Assembly (NCBI GenBank): GCA_934546935.1
Contig: CAKTEH010000006.1
Location: forward strand, 1-64,000
DNA from: an uncultured Eubacteriales bacterium
GTDB lineage: Bacteria; Bacillota; Clostridia; Oscillospirales; QAMX01
Reading direction: 5' to 3'
DNA length: 64,000 nt
The notes beneath the pieces were generated by a model, which was not told where the DNA came from, did no database searches, and saw only the letters and a program-made list of their open reading frames with translations. Positions 18,273-26,519 of this stretch are shown one piece after another (the stretch's first letter is position 1; each line of letters begins with the position of its first letter). The translations under genes were made by a program, and so were the position numbers.

Positions 18273-19364
18273 GTGACATACAAACTTACAAACGCTTTCC
18301 TCTGGTATGACGCACAGGATGCAAAAGAATGTACGGACGCAGAAAAATACCAGGCAATTGTCCGCTGGGCAGGCCGTGCAAGAAGGCAAAATCCAAACGC
18401 TTTTGACGCGCTGACCGTCTGGATGCTGGACGATTCCCAATGGGGCGCCGCTTCGCTGGATGCGAACCGGCTGCTGCTGATCGAAGGCGTACTGGCACGC
18501 TTTAAAGCGCAGAATGCAAAACTTCGCGCCTGTCTCCGCGCGCTTGAACCGGACCTCGTAAACAAGGCCGTGTTCGACACGCTGGACCGGTTTGACCGTG
18601 CGCTCGATGGGCATATCCATGATGAACAGCTGAGATTAGCTGTATCCAGGATGTTCTCCGATTTTTCTTCCATGTGCGATCCCAATCTGCGCCATGAGAT
18701 TGCCGGCGGCATTACCGGATCGACTGGGACAGATTACGTGGAGCACTTCGGCTATATCAATGCTTTAAAAGAACACGACGCGGCAGTCCAGTGGTCGCTT
18801 TTTATGCCGGACACTGTTAAAAAACAACAAAACGGTTTCAAGGTGGACAGCTTCACCTGCAAAAAAATGCCTGCTATCCGCTTTATCGGCCGCGAGCTAT
18901 CCGATGTCCCAGACGAAGATGCAAATACGCGCAGCCTGGTTTTCAAAACGCTGGACACCATGGCGCAGTACCGCTCGGGTTTTGATTACGATTTGCTTTT
19001 TATGCATCATTATGGAAAAAACGTGGACGTCGGTCCCTGGCACGGCTTCTGAGGCCGCTTTATGAAAGCGGATACGCCGGTTCCGGAGGGCTTTATCTCC
19101 TTTGATCTGATCCCCCAAAACAACCAAAGACCGGGGCTTCCGTTTCTTAGTGAATTTACCTTTGCCGTCTTTTCCGGCGATCTGGAAGCCATGCACCGGC
19201 GGCAAGGCTATGACAGCGACGCCATGTACGACGTCACACGCAATATTATGCTTGGACAGGATATCCTCATCCCCTACCCGGATAAATACTGGACTGCCGA
19301 GGTTTTCCTGAACGGAGTCAGCCAACCCAGCACGGCCTATCTGTTCAGCGCAGAATTGTTCTGA
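18273..19364 (+). pseudogene. effector-binding-domain protein split by an in-frame TGA
   Basis: A GTG start at 18273 after AGGGAGGG opens a frame that meets TGA at 19050-19052 and then continues in the same frame, without shift, to the stop at 19362. The joined product would be 363 residues. The part after the TGA (ADTPVPEGF, GDLEAMHRRQGYDSDAMYDV, YPDKYWTAEVFLNG) is clearly the second half of a GyrI/AraC-effector-binding type domain whose first half (KKMPAIRFIGREL, FDYDLLFMHHYG) precedes it. The stop falls between F and GRFM, where a Trp (TGG) would fit. The N-terminal 180 residues are unrecognised and contain no obvious HTH. It is either a fresh nonsense mutation, a sequence error or read-through. 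Exact function is unknown. Confidence 0.65.
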
Positions 19365-19458
19365 CTTACTATGGCAAACCCCGTCATTGCGGAAGATATT
19401 TTTTCCAGCGTCTCAGTGCAGCAGGAAACAGCATACGCTGAACGAAAGAGGTGATTTC

Positions 19459-19935
19459 ATGGCCAATGAAGAAAGGAAAGATTTCAACGCCATGCTGCAT
19501 CGTGATAACGGTATGCCAAAGATTCAGACCGTTACCGATGCAGCTACCGTGCGCAAATATGGCGGAAGCCGGATGTTTTTTGCGCCGCCGTTGGCCTATG
19601 ATGCGCTGATGCGGCGCGTCCCTTCCGGCTTTGTCACAACCGTGGGCCGCCTGCGTGCATATCTTGCACAGGAAAACGGTGCAGATTTTACCGATCCGAT
19701 CACAGCAGGGATTTTCGTTTCCATCGCCGCCTGGGCAAGCTTCCAGCGCCCGTCGGACGAAACGCCTTATTGGCGTACCCTGAAAGCAGGGGGAGAGCTC
19801 AACCCAAAATATCCCGGCGGCATGGAAGCCCAGCGCAAAAAGCTGGAAGCAGAGGGCTTTGCCGTCCTGGCAAGAGGACGCACAAATATTCGTTATTTTG
19901 TCCAGGACTATGAACAGCATCTGTTCCCATTATAA
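19459..19935 (+). CDS. MGMT-fold (alkyltransferase-like) protein without active-site cysteine
   Basis: About 158 aa from the ATG at 19459, which has an AAGAGGTG site; the longer frame to 19387 has none. The core resembles the DNA-binding half of MGMT proteins (LMRRVPSGFVTTVGRLRAYL, followed by ITAGIFVSIAAWAS). Where MGMT has PCHR it reads TPYWRTLK, and the whole protein contains no cysteine. It therefore cannot accept alkyl groups and would act, if like alkyltransferase-like proteins, by flipping and marking damaged guanines. It lies about 95 nt after the disrupted effector-binding gene and may share its promoter. Confidence 0.75.
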   Translation: MANEERKDFNAMLHRDNGMPKIQTVTDAATVRKYGGSRMFFAPPLAYDALMRRVPSGFVTTVGRLRAYLAQENGADFTDPITAGIFVSIAAWASFQRPSDETPYWRTLKAGGELNPKYPGGMEAQRKKLEAEGFAVLARGRTNIRYFVQDYEQHLFPL

Positions 19936-19963
19936 GACGCCGCAGCGCTTTGTAAAAAAACAG

Positions 19964-19997
19964 CAGCCCGCAAACTTTTACAGTTTGCGGGCTGTTT
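19964..19997. terminator. bidirectional terminator
   Basis: CAGCCCGCAAAC pairs with GTTTGCGGGCTG. On the - strand it ends the M20/ABC operon and is followed by TGCTGTTTTTTT, a strong T tract. On the + strand it follows the 19459 gene, with a shorter tttata. Confidence 0.85.
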
Positions 19998-20023
19998 ATA
20001 TCCAGGCAGGGGATTTTGCACAC

Positions 20024-21472
20024 TTATTCGATTACATAGGGCGGCACACCGTCCGGGATCGGACAGGTATATCCCTCCGCAGCGGCATCTTTGAATTCCG
20101 CCTTTGCCTTTTCCAATAGCTCCGGCGTCTCAAACAAATCAATCGCTGTGCAGGCCAAGACCTTTCCCGCATAAAGCAGGCCCTTATGGGCAATACCGGA
20201 CTTCCCCATGGAAACGTTTTGCCAGGAATGCCCGGGGGAACCGGCCGTATGTGTGACTGCGGTGAACTGCGCCGTCGGGGTCTGCCAGCTTACATCGCCG
20301 ACATCAGTCGAACCCGGCGTAAAATCGTTCCCGCTGTAGAACGGCAGTAGGAAATCATTGATCTCGCGCTTCCCGTTTTCGGATTTTTCCTTGACATAGG
20401 CGCGGATCTGCGCGTCGTGCTTCTGTCCAAGACCCGGCAGCTCGTCCGGCGCCTTGTGCGTGGCATAAATCTTTTTCGCCAGCGCCCATTCCGCTTCGTC
20501 GTACTGCGGCGCGCCGATGGCTTCCATGTTATCCCAGAGAGCGCGCTCCAACGTGGAATTCACGATGGTATTGGCCGTGCCGTCAACAAAAATCTTTTCA
20601 AAGCTCGTCTCGGTCATCAGCGCGGCGCCTTCAGCAATTTTATCGACGCGCGCCTGCAGTTCGATGGCTTCGCGCACCTTGTTAGAACGCACCATATACA
20701 GTACGCTGGCCGTCGGCTGAACAACGTTAGGTGAGAAACCGCCGCCGTCGATGATCGCATAATGGATGCGCGCTTTCTCGCTGGCATGCTCCCGCAAAAA
20801 CTGCACGCCGACATTCATCAGTTCCACCGCATCGAGCGCAGAACGTCCGTCGTAAGGGTTTCCCGCCGCATGTGCTGCGATACCCTTGAATTTATACAGG
20901 CACTGGATACAAGAGTTATTCGTGCCGGTCATGATTTCGTTTGTATCACCCGGATGCCAAGTGATCGCCGCATCAAGCGTTTCCCAGAGATGTTCACGCG
21001 CCATAAATGCTTTTGCCGCGCCGCCCTCCTCACCGGGACAGCCGTAAAACAGAACCGTTCCGGCCGTACCCGTCTTCTCCAGGTAATCCTTCACCGCAGC
21101 TGCAGCCGCAAATGAACCCGCGCCGAGCAGGTTGTGGCCACAGCCATGGCCGCAGCCGCCGGGGACAAGCTCACACTGCCGGTCTGCTTCCGCAACCTGC
21201 GAAAGGCCCGACAATGCGTCGTATTCGGCCAGGATTCCGATATACGGACGTCCCTGTCCATATTTTGCGACAAATGCGGTCTCGATGCCGCAGATTCCGC
21301 GCTCAACCGTAAAACCAATCTGCGCCGCCTTTTCGCAGTATAAATCCGCAGATTTATACTCCTTCAGGGAAAGCTCCGCAAATTCCCAGATCTCGTCGCT
21401 GATATCTGTAAAAAGCTTTGCGTTTTCATCCACATACGCAGCCGCCTGCTGTTTACTCAAATTCAAATTCAT
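20024..21472 (-). CDS. M20 family amidohydrolase (AbgB-like)
   Basis: A 482-aa zinc hydrolase of the M20D type, closest in pattern to p-aminobenzoyl-glutamate hydrolase subunit B. Metal-site motifs are ILAEYDAL near residue 80, GGCGHGCGHNLLGAG near 106, PGEEGG near 147 and a WHPGDTNEI stretch near 171. The family cleaves amide bonds of N-acyl amino acids or small peptides in the cytosol. Its ATG overlaps the end of the ABC transporter ATPase gene by 4 nt, indicating coupling. Import by the linked transporter followed by hydrolysis here is the likely logic; the substrate is not known. A terminator follows at 19964. Confidence 0.87.
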   Translation of the reverse strand: MNLNLSKQQAAAYVDENAKLFTDISDEIWEFAELSLKEYKSADLYCEKAAQIGFTVERGICGIETAFVAKYGQGRPYIGILAEYDALSGLSQVAEADRQCELVPGGCGHGCGHNLLGAGSFAAAAAVKDYLEKTGTAGTVLFYGCPGEEGGAAKAFMAREHLWETLDAAITWHPGDTNEIMTGTNNSCIQCLYKFKGIAAHAAGNPYDGRSALDAVELMNVGVQFLREHASEKARIHYAIIDGGGFSPNVVQPTASVLYMVRSNKVREAIELQARVDKIAEGAALMTETSFEKIFVDGTANTIVNSTLERALWDNMEAIGAPQYDEAEWALAKKIYATHKAPDELPGLGQKHDAQIRAYVKEKSENGKREINDFLLPFYSGNDFTPGSTDVGDVSWQTPTAQFTAVTHTAGSPGHSWQNVSMGKSGIAHKGLLYAGKVLACTAIDLFETPELLEKAKAEFKDAAAEGYTCPIPDGVPPYVIE

Positions 21473-22194
21473 AATAACACCTTACTTAAAAAGTCTTTCG
21501 TACGCGGGTTTTGCGGATTGCTGAAAATCTGCTGCGGAGAGCCGGATTCCGCAATAATTCCCTCGTCCATAAACAGGATCCGGTCGGAAACTTCCCGTGC
21601 GAAACCCATTTCGTGGGTAACAATCACCGTCGTCATCCCCTCGCGCACCAGGTCTTTAATTACCTGCAGCACTTCGCCGACCATTTCCGGATCAAGCGCA
21701 CTTGTCGGCTCGTCAAAGAGCATGACGTCCGGCTCCATCGCCAGCGCGCGCACGATAGCCAGACGCTGCTTCTGCCCGCCGGACAGACGGCCGGGATGCT
21801 CGTCGATCTTATCCAGCAGCCCGACGCGGGCAAGCAGCTTTTTTGCCGCTTCCTCTGCCTCTTCCTTCGTCTTTTTCTTCAGAAGCACAGGCGCCAACGT
21901 GATGTTTTCCTTTACCGAAAGATGGGGAAAAACATTAAAATGCTGAAATACCATGCCCATTTTCTGCCGGTGAAGGTTGATATCCACTTTCTTTGCAGTA
22001 ATATCGACGCCCTCAAAAAAAATCTGGCCCTTTTCCGGCGTCTCCAGAAGGTTCAGGCAGCGAAGGAAGGTGCTCTTCCCGCCGCCGGACGGCCCAATAA
22101 TGGAAACAACCTCTCCGGGTTTAATATGCTCGTTAACGCCCTTTAAGACATGGAGCTGCCCGAAGCTTTTATGTAAATCCACCACCTTAATCAC
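21469..22194 (-). CDS. polar amino-acid ABC transporter ATP-binding protein
   Basis: About 241 aa from a GTG start at 22194, which follows AGAGGAGG at 7-8 nt; the longer ATG frame to 22224 would overlap the permease gene by 38 nt and lacks a site. Walker A (GPSGGGKST), the signature LSGGQKQRLAIVRAL, Walker B (DVMLFDEP) and the H-loop (VTHEM) are all present. It belongs to the GlnQ/ArtP group. It overlaps the permease stop codon by 8 nt, so the two are coupled. Confidence 0.92.
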   Translation of the reverse strand: MIKVVDLHKSFGQLHVLKGVNEHIKPGEVVSIIGPSGGGKSTFLRCLNLLETPEKGQIFFEGVDITAKKVDINLHRQKMGMVFQHFNVFPHLSVKENITLAPVLLKKKTKEEAEEAAKKLLARVGLLDKIDEHPGRLSGGQKQRLAIVRALAMEPDVMLFDEPTSALDPEMVGEVLQVIKDLVREGMTTVIVTHEMGFAREVSDRILFMDEGIIAESGSPQQIFSNPQNPRTKDFLSKVLL

Positions 22195-22870
22195 TGCTCT
22201 TGAGCCTCCTCTCATATACACCAATAATCTTCGACAGGGTAAACGTAATCACAAAATAGATCACACCGACGATGAAAAGGCACTCAAAGGACAGGAAAGT
22301 AATGCCCTTGACCTTGAGATAAGAGGTCATCAGGTCGCCGACGAAGAAGGTCGATGCGAGCGAAGTTTCCTTAATAATCATAACAAACTCATTGCCCAGC
22401 GCCGGAAGAATATTCTTAATCGCCTGCGGCAGGACAATGCGCACCATCGTCTGCCGGCCGTTAAGCCCAAGGCTGCGCGCTGCCTCCGTCTGCCCGCGAT
22501 CGACTGCCTGGACACCGGAACGGATCACCTCGGAAACATAAGCCGAAGAGTTGATCACCAGCGCGACGGCAATGGAGGTAAAATCGCTCATGCCCAAAAA
22601 CGGGAAAATAAGCGGGACAATAAAATAACCGACATACAGCTGCAAAAGAATCGGCGTACCCCGAATCACCTCGACAAAAGCCGTAATCACCCAGCCAAGC
22701 GGCTTGAATTTTGACATCTTGCCCAGCGCCAGCAAAGAGCCGAAGATCGCGCCGAAGAAAACCGTAATCAGCGACAGCAGCAGGGTATAGCTGACGCCTT
22801 CAAGCAAAAACACCTGCCAGTATTTGGACAGGATTTTTGCAACATTTTCACAGAACGTTACAAAAGACAC
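22187..22870 (-). CDS. amino-acid ABC transporter permease (HEQRo/GlnP type)
   Basis: A 227-aa inner-membrane permease with about five membrane helices. The family pattern is clear: FLLEGVSYTLLLSLITV at the start, PLGWVITAFVEVIRGTPILLQ in the middle, and the EAA loop (EAARSLGLNGRQTMVRIVLPQA) near residue 137. It forms the channel of the importer with the ATPase and binding protein encoded on either side. A hairpin at 22913 separates it from the binding-protein gene. Confidence 0.93.
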   Translation of the reverse strand: MSFVTFCENVAKILSKYWQVFLLEGVSYTLLLSLITVFFGAIFGSLLALGKMSKFKPLGWVITAFVEVIRGTPILLQLYVGYFIVPLIFPFLGMSDFTSIAVALVINSSAYVSEVIRSGVQAVDRGQTEAARSLGLNGRQTMVRIVLPQAIKNILPALGNEFVMIIKETSLASTFFVGDLMTSYLKVKGITFLSFECLFIVGVIYFVITFTLSKIIGVYERRLKSSD

Positions 22871-22912
22871 TATGCTTCCTCCATATTTGATACTATCCGC
22901 TGCGACGGGAAA

Positions 22913-22944
22913 GCACGACCGGCGAAAAAGTAAGCCGGCCGTGC
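22913..22944 (-). promoter_or_regulatory. intercistronic hairpin between binding protein and permease genes
   Basis: GCACGACCGGC pairs imperfectly with GCCGGCCGTGC across a 10-nt loop. There is no T tract on the - strand. Such structures often protect or end the upstream message, so that the binding protein is made in excess of the membrane parts. Confidence 0.6.
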
Positions 22945-22960
22945 CTTATTTTCAGTTTTC

Positions 22961-23905
22961 TTATTCTTCAGCGTCGCCTTCATCGGTTACAACATTGCCG
23001 TCGTCATCATACGTGATTTCGCTGGCAGTTTCGATTCCGGCCAATTCCTTGGCTTCGGTATACCACTGGCCATACAGGCCAGCTTCATAAGCCTTGGCAA
23101 GAATCGCATTGACCTGCTCTAAAAGCTCGGTATCTTCTTTATTAATCAGGATAACATTGTTCTGCTGCTCTTCGTCAACTTCAAACAGGAATCCGGACAT
23201 TGCAACATCCGCATTGTTGGAAATGATCGCTTCAGCATTGCCGACAGCCACGGCAACCGCGTCCACCTTGCCGGTTTTCAGCGCCATAACCGCATCGTCA
23301 ATGGCCTTGTATTCCTTAATCGTCACGCTATCGGGAAGCTGGGAATTGCACAGGTCCATCTGTAAAGAAGCAGTCTGTGCGGCGACGGTCAGACCATCAA
23401 AATCCTCTGTGGTGGAGAAAGTACCAGCCTTATCGGCAGAGACAATAATCGTCTGCTCGGTTTCATTGTCGCCGGCATAGTAGAAATCTGAAAGCAGGAA
23501 GTTTTCCGCACGTTCATCGGTCTTTGAGAAACCGGAAATCGACATATCCACGCTGCCGAGCTGAACCGCGCTCTGGCAGGCGTCAAAGCTCATCGCCTTA
23601 ATTTCCAAGGCCAAACCCATTTCCTGGGCAATATACTGAGCCAGCATTACATCAAAGCCTACATACTGATCCTGGCCGGATTTGCTGACATCTACAAATT
23701 CCATCGGCGCAAAGTCCGGTGAAAGCGCAACCGTCAGTGTCCCTTTGTCCGCGTCCCCAGTATCGCCGCCTTCCGGCTGAACGTCACCGGTCGACGGCGT
23801 CCCTTCGCCGCCGTTGCCGGAATCGTCCTTCGGCTGCTCCGAGCAGCCCGCAAACATTGCAGCCATCATGAGAACTGCAAGCAGAAGCGCCAGTGTCTTT
23901 TTCAT
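22961..23905 (-). CDS. amino-acid ABC transporter substrate-binding lipoprotein
   Basis: About 314 aa from the ATG at 23905 (AAGGAT 7 nt upstream; an ATG at 23911 is too close to that site). The signal peptide MKKTLALLLAVLMMAAMFAGC ends in a lipobox with Cys21, followed by an acidic/Gly linker. The mature part shows the family-3 solute-binding pattern (LTVALSPDFAPMEFVD, YVGFDVMLAQYIAQEMG, ISGFSKTDERAENFLLSDFY). It is tethered outside the membrane and delivers polar amino acids or small derivatives to the permease. Ligand identity cannot be read from sequence. A near-consensus promoter lies at 23975. Confidence 0.93.
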   Translation of the reverse strand: MKKTLALLLAVLMMAAMFAGCSEQPKDDSGNGGEGTPSTGDVQPEGGDTGDADKGTLTVALSPDFAPMEFVDVSKSGQDQYVGFDVMLAQYIAQEMGLALEIKAMSFDACQSAVQLGSVDMSISGFSKTDERAENFLLSDFYYAGDNETEQTIIVSADKAGTFSTTEDFDGLTVAAQTASLQMDLCNSQLPDSVTIKEYKAIDDAVMALKTGKVDAVAVAVGNAEAIISNNADVAMSGFLFEVDEEQQNNVILINKEDTELLEQVNAILAKAYEAGLYGQWYTEAKELAGIETASEITYDDDGNVVTDEGDAEE

Positions 23906-23974
23906 TTTCATATCCTTCTTTCCTGGTTCTCGCGGCGGAAATTGCATCGCCGCGGATTTTCTAACGATGTGGCT

Positions 23975-24003
23975 ATTATACACGCACTACACCTGCTTGT
24001 CAA
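23975..24003 (-). promoter_or_regulatory. consensus sigma-A promoter of the ABC/M20 operon
   Basis: On the - strand TTGACA (24003-23998) and TATAAT (23980-23975) have the ideal 17-bp spacing, with TG two bases before the -10. It is the strongest-looking promoter in the window, 70 nt upstream of the binding-protein gene. Confidence 0.88.
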
Positions 24004-24201
24004 CGGATAATTATATCTAAATACAAATAAAAATTCGCGTGCGTGATTTGGGCAATACGTAGAATGCAGAGATAAATTCGTGCTCGCAGGCGCAAAAAGC
24101 AAAGTGCTGCCGGTTTTTACGTTAAGTCGCCAGTATGTTTATGCATTCAATTCATACATATTCGCGCTTCCGCCTGCAGCACATCCCGCATGAAAAAATA
24201 A

Positions 24202-24230
24202 AATCCCGGCGCAGTACCTGCGCCGGGATT
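24202..24230 (-). terminator. terminator of acpP
   Basis: AATCCCGGCGCAG pairs with CTGCGCCGGGATT. Read on the - strand it is followed by ttattttttc. It lies 73 nt after the acpP stop. Confidence 0.85.
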
Positions 24231-24302
24231 CAATCTTTATTTTCAGAAAGTGGTAAAGCGGGCCGCTCCTCCCCCGCGGGAAGTCCCAAGCCTCTCCCGG
24301 CT

Positions 24303-24530
24303 TCAGATATGCGCCTCAATATAGGAAACGATATCGCCGACAGCACGCAGCTCCTGTGCTTCTTCATCGCTTACCGTTACGCCGAATTCATCCTCAATGC
24401 ACAAAAGCAAGGTCACGACATCCAACGAATCTGCGCCGAGGTCATTGATAATATCCGTCGTTTCCGTTATATCGTTGACATCTGCGCCAAGCTGCTCGGC
24501 AAGAATAGACGCCACTTTTTCAAAAATCAT
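24303..24530 (-). CDS. acpP: acyl carrier protein
   Basis: A 75-aa acidic helical protein carrying growing acyl chains in fatty acid synthesis. The phosphopantetheine attachment site is DLGADSLD with Ser35, and the following helix (DVVTLLLCIEDEFG) is typical. Length is normal. The start ATG at 24530 follows AGGGGGATC. It is monocistronic, divergent from lexA, with its own promoter and terminator; fab genes are not in the window. Confidence 0.95.
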   Translation of the reverse strand: MIFEKVASILAEQLGADVNDITETTDIINDLGADSLDVVTLLLCIEDEFGVTVSDEEAQELRAVGDIVSYIEAHI

Positions 24531-24574
24531 GAAGAGATCCCCCTAGCATTACTGTCTGTTGATTCGATAGCAAT

Positions 24575-24603
24575 ATCATAATACAACAAATATGGAGTGT
24601 CAA
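24575..24603 (-). promoter_or_regulatory. acpP promoter
   Basis: On the - strand TTGACA (24603-24598) and TATGAT (24580-24575) are spaced by 17 bp, 45 nt upstream of acpP. Confidence 0.8.
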
Positions 24604-24655
24604 CCTTTAATCCCCACAAAATTTCGGAAAAGCAGATTTTTTTATTGCAATATCT

Positions 24656-24694
24656 GAACATTTGTTTGCTTTTTTCAGGCAGATGTGCTATACT
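24656..24694 (+). promoter_or_regulatory. lexA promoter with overlapping SOS-type box
   Basis: GAAC-ATTT-GTTT at 24656-24667 matches the Gram-positive LexA box (GAAC-N4-GTTC) with one mismatch. It overlaps the -35 box TTGCTT (24666-24671), which is 17 bp from TATACT (24689-24694). The layout fits autorepression of lexA. Confidence 0.75.
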
Positions 24695-24719
24695 ATGGAT
24701 GTAGAAGGAGCGTGTCAAC

Positions 24720-25346
24720 ATGAAACAAAGTAAAATTTCAGAAAAGCAGCGTGAAATCCTTGTATTTATACAAAAAACGACCCGGGAAAAAGGTTTCCCG
24801 CCGTCCGTACGTGAAATTGCAGAAGCAGTCGGCCTCCGCTCCCCTTCCACTGTGCACGCCCATTTGAAAGTCCTCGACCGCGAAGGATATATCAAGCGCG
24901 ACGGACACAAGATGCGCGCCATCAGCACGGCCGACCCGCTTGAACCGGATCTGCCGGTAAGCGAGGACAGCCTTGTGCGCGTCCCGCTCATCGGCCGGGT
25001 AACGGCAGGCCTCCCCATCCTGGCGGTTGAAGATATTGAAGGATATATTCCCTTTGACGCTGCGCACAGTTCCGGCGAGCATTTCGCACTCCACGTCCAG
25101 GGCGACTCCATGATGAACGCCGGCATTCTCGACGGCGATATCATCATCGTGCGCCGGCAGCCGGACGCACAGCAGCGGGATATCGTCGTCGCGCTTCTGG
25201 GTGAGGAAGCAACCGTAAAACGCTTTGTCATGCGCGCCGGGCATCCCTGGCTGATGCCGGAAAATCCGGCATATGAACCGATCGACGCAGAAGGCGCAGA
25301 AATTTTAGGAAAAGTCGTTTTTTTAATGCGCAGCTACAACGAATAG
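24720..25346 (+). CDS. lexA: SOS repressor LexA
   Basis: A 208-aa repressor of standard length. The N-terminal winged HTH reads REIAEAVGLRSPSTVHAHLK (residues 31-50). The self-cleavage site Ala96-Gly97 lies in GRVTAGLP, and the catalytic pair is Ser130 (VQGDSMMNAG) and Lys167 (ATVKRF). On DNA damage RecA filaments trigger cleavage and relieve repression of repair genes. The ATG at 24720 follows AGAAGGAG. A box upstream suggests it controls itself. Confidence 0.96.
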   Translation: MKQSKISEKQREILVFIQKTTREKGFPPSVREIAEAVGLRSPSTVHAHLKVLDREGYIKRDGHKMRAISTADPLEPDLPVSEDSLVRVPLIGRVTAGLPILAVEDIEGYIPFDAAHSSGEHFALHVQGDSMMNAGILDGDIIIVRRQPDAQQRDIVVALLGEEATVKRFVMRAGHPWLMPENPAYEPIDAEGAEILGKVVFLMRSYNE

Positions 25347-25502
25347 CCAGACGGATGGATATACGGATATCCAATCCGGCTGCGCCCTTTCCTTCTTTCC
25401 CAGAGAACACAACGAAAAGCAGTTTTCCCGCGCAGAGCATTTTGGCAAACTGTAAACAGGCTTTTTTCTGGGAACCAGGGACCGCAAACATTTCCGAGAG
25501 CG

Positions 25503-25715
25503 CATCTGCGCAAAGGCAACTATCCGGTTGCTTATGTCCCGGAAGGTTTTGACTATCTTGCCTATATGCTGGCAAATTTTGATTACCGGGAGTCGCTGTA
25601 CGGGCGGCAGGATTGGATTGAAAATAACCGCAAAGCGATCCGCAGCGGCGCAAAAATCGCATATGGAGATTTAGAAAAGTTATACCAAATTGCACACGGC
25701 GAGCGCGGAACGTAG
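25503..25715 (+). pseudogene. C-terminal fragment of an unrecognised gene
   Basis: The frame reads HLRKGNYPVAYVPEGFDYLAY, DYRESLYGRQDWIENNRKAI and YGDLEKLYQIAHGE before a tag at 25713. It has natural-looking protein composition and codon use, but no start codon with a site. It is not in frame with lexA. It is probably the tail of a gene whose front was lost; no family was recognised. Confidence 0.35.
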
Positions 25716-25886
25716 CGCGTCCGCCGTGTCTCGCGTTCTTCCATTGTACGGGAAAACCGCCGGATTCATCCCATAGGCGCCGCTTTTCCTGAGCGCGGAC
25801 AGCACGCCCGCGCGGCTGCATAGCAGACGTCCGCGACGTTGCAAAACTCGAAAGGCTAAGCTCCGGCTTCCCGCAAAAACCTGCAT

Positions 25887-25933
25887 AAAAAACCGCCTGC
25901 ATTCCCAAAAGGCCGGGAATACAGGCGGTTTTT
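25887..25933. terminator. bidirectional terminator
   Basis: AAAAACCGCCTGCATTCCC pairs with GGGAATACAGGCGGTTTTT (one mismatch), so a T run follows on both strands. It closes the leftward operon 27275-25952 and any rightward transcript from lexA. Confidence 0.88.
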
Positions 25934-25951
25934 ATGTTTGGATTAATCTAT

Positions 25952-26083
25952 TTACAACACGCCGGCATTATCCAAAGTCCAAAGCACACCAGCTGAAATA
26001 CCGATGAAAACCCACACTGACGGGATGCTCGCAGCCCATTCCGGAACTTGCTTCAGATATAAATGCTTTATATAGGGATTCAT
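25952..26083 (-). CDS. 43-aa single-span membrane protein
   Basis: It starts MNPYIKHLYLKQVPEWAAS and ends with one hydrophobic segment (VWVFIGISAGVLW) and a short tail. The ATG overlaps the stop of the preceding gene (ATGA at 26083-26080), a typical sign of translational coupling, and that decides the start against the longer frame to 26164. No family is recognised. It is the last gene of the three-gene leftward operon 27275-25952. Confidence 0.55.
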   Translation of the reverse strand: MNPYIKHLYLKQVPEWAASIPSVWVFIGISAGVLWTLDNAGVL

Positions 26084-26505
26084 TGCTTTTTCCCGTGTTT
26101 TTGTTTTATGAGGAAGATGAGCGTCAGGGAAAGGATCAGAATCCACATCCAGGATGAAATCCACATATAGGGATATGCGTGGGATGCATGCGCAGGAAGC
26201 TGGAGGAGGCCGGGAAGAAGATGTTCAAGAATTTTCCCAACGGAAAGGCAGACCATACCGCTTATAAGAACAATTCCAGACCCCTTTTCTTTTTCACGGA
26301 GGGAAAAAACAGAAGCTGTCAGGAAATAAGCCGCCGCGCAGAAGCTCAGCGGGAACAGGATGGTTCGACTATACATGGACGCGCGCATCCAGGAAGCGGA
26401 AAAGCGCGTCTTGTACACGAATTCAAGATCATTTAGAAACAGAATTGCGCCTGGAAGCAGGGTAAACAGGACGGCGCTGACGATAAAACGCAGCTTCAAT
26501 TTCAT
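26080..26505 (-). CDS. hypothetical polytopic membrane protein
   Basis: About 141 aa from the ATG at 26505; the annotated longer frame begins with a TTG that overlaps the upstream stop codon. It has about four hydrophobic segments (residues 6-24, 46-64, 75-92 and 115-133) and a basic C-terminus (KQKHGKKQ). No family is recognised. It starts 14 nt after the secreted protein gene and its stop overlaps the next small gene, so the three are cotranscribed. AT-rich bases suggest a different origin from the flanking core genes. Confidence 0.6.
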   Translation of the reverse strand: MKLKLRFIVSAVLFTLLPGAILFLNDLEFVYKTRFSASWMRASMYSRTILFPLSFCAAAYFLTASVFSLREKEKGSGIVLISGMVCLSVGKILEHLLPGLLQLPAHASHAYPYMWISSWMWILILSLTLIFLIKQKHGKKQ

Positions 26506-26519
26506 AATCTGACACCTGG

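Larger units (their letters stand above)
25347..25951. other. 605-nt region between lexA and the 25952 gene, mostly non-coding
   Basis: Apart from the open fragment at 25503-25715 and the terminator at 25887 nothing convincing is seen. Several GC-rich open frames exist on the - strand but have the composition of chance frames and resemble no family. Confidence 0.4.
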
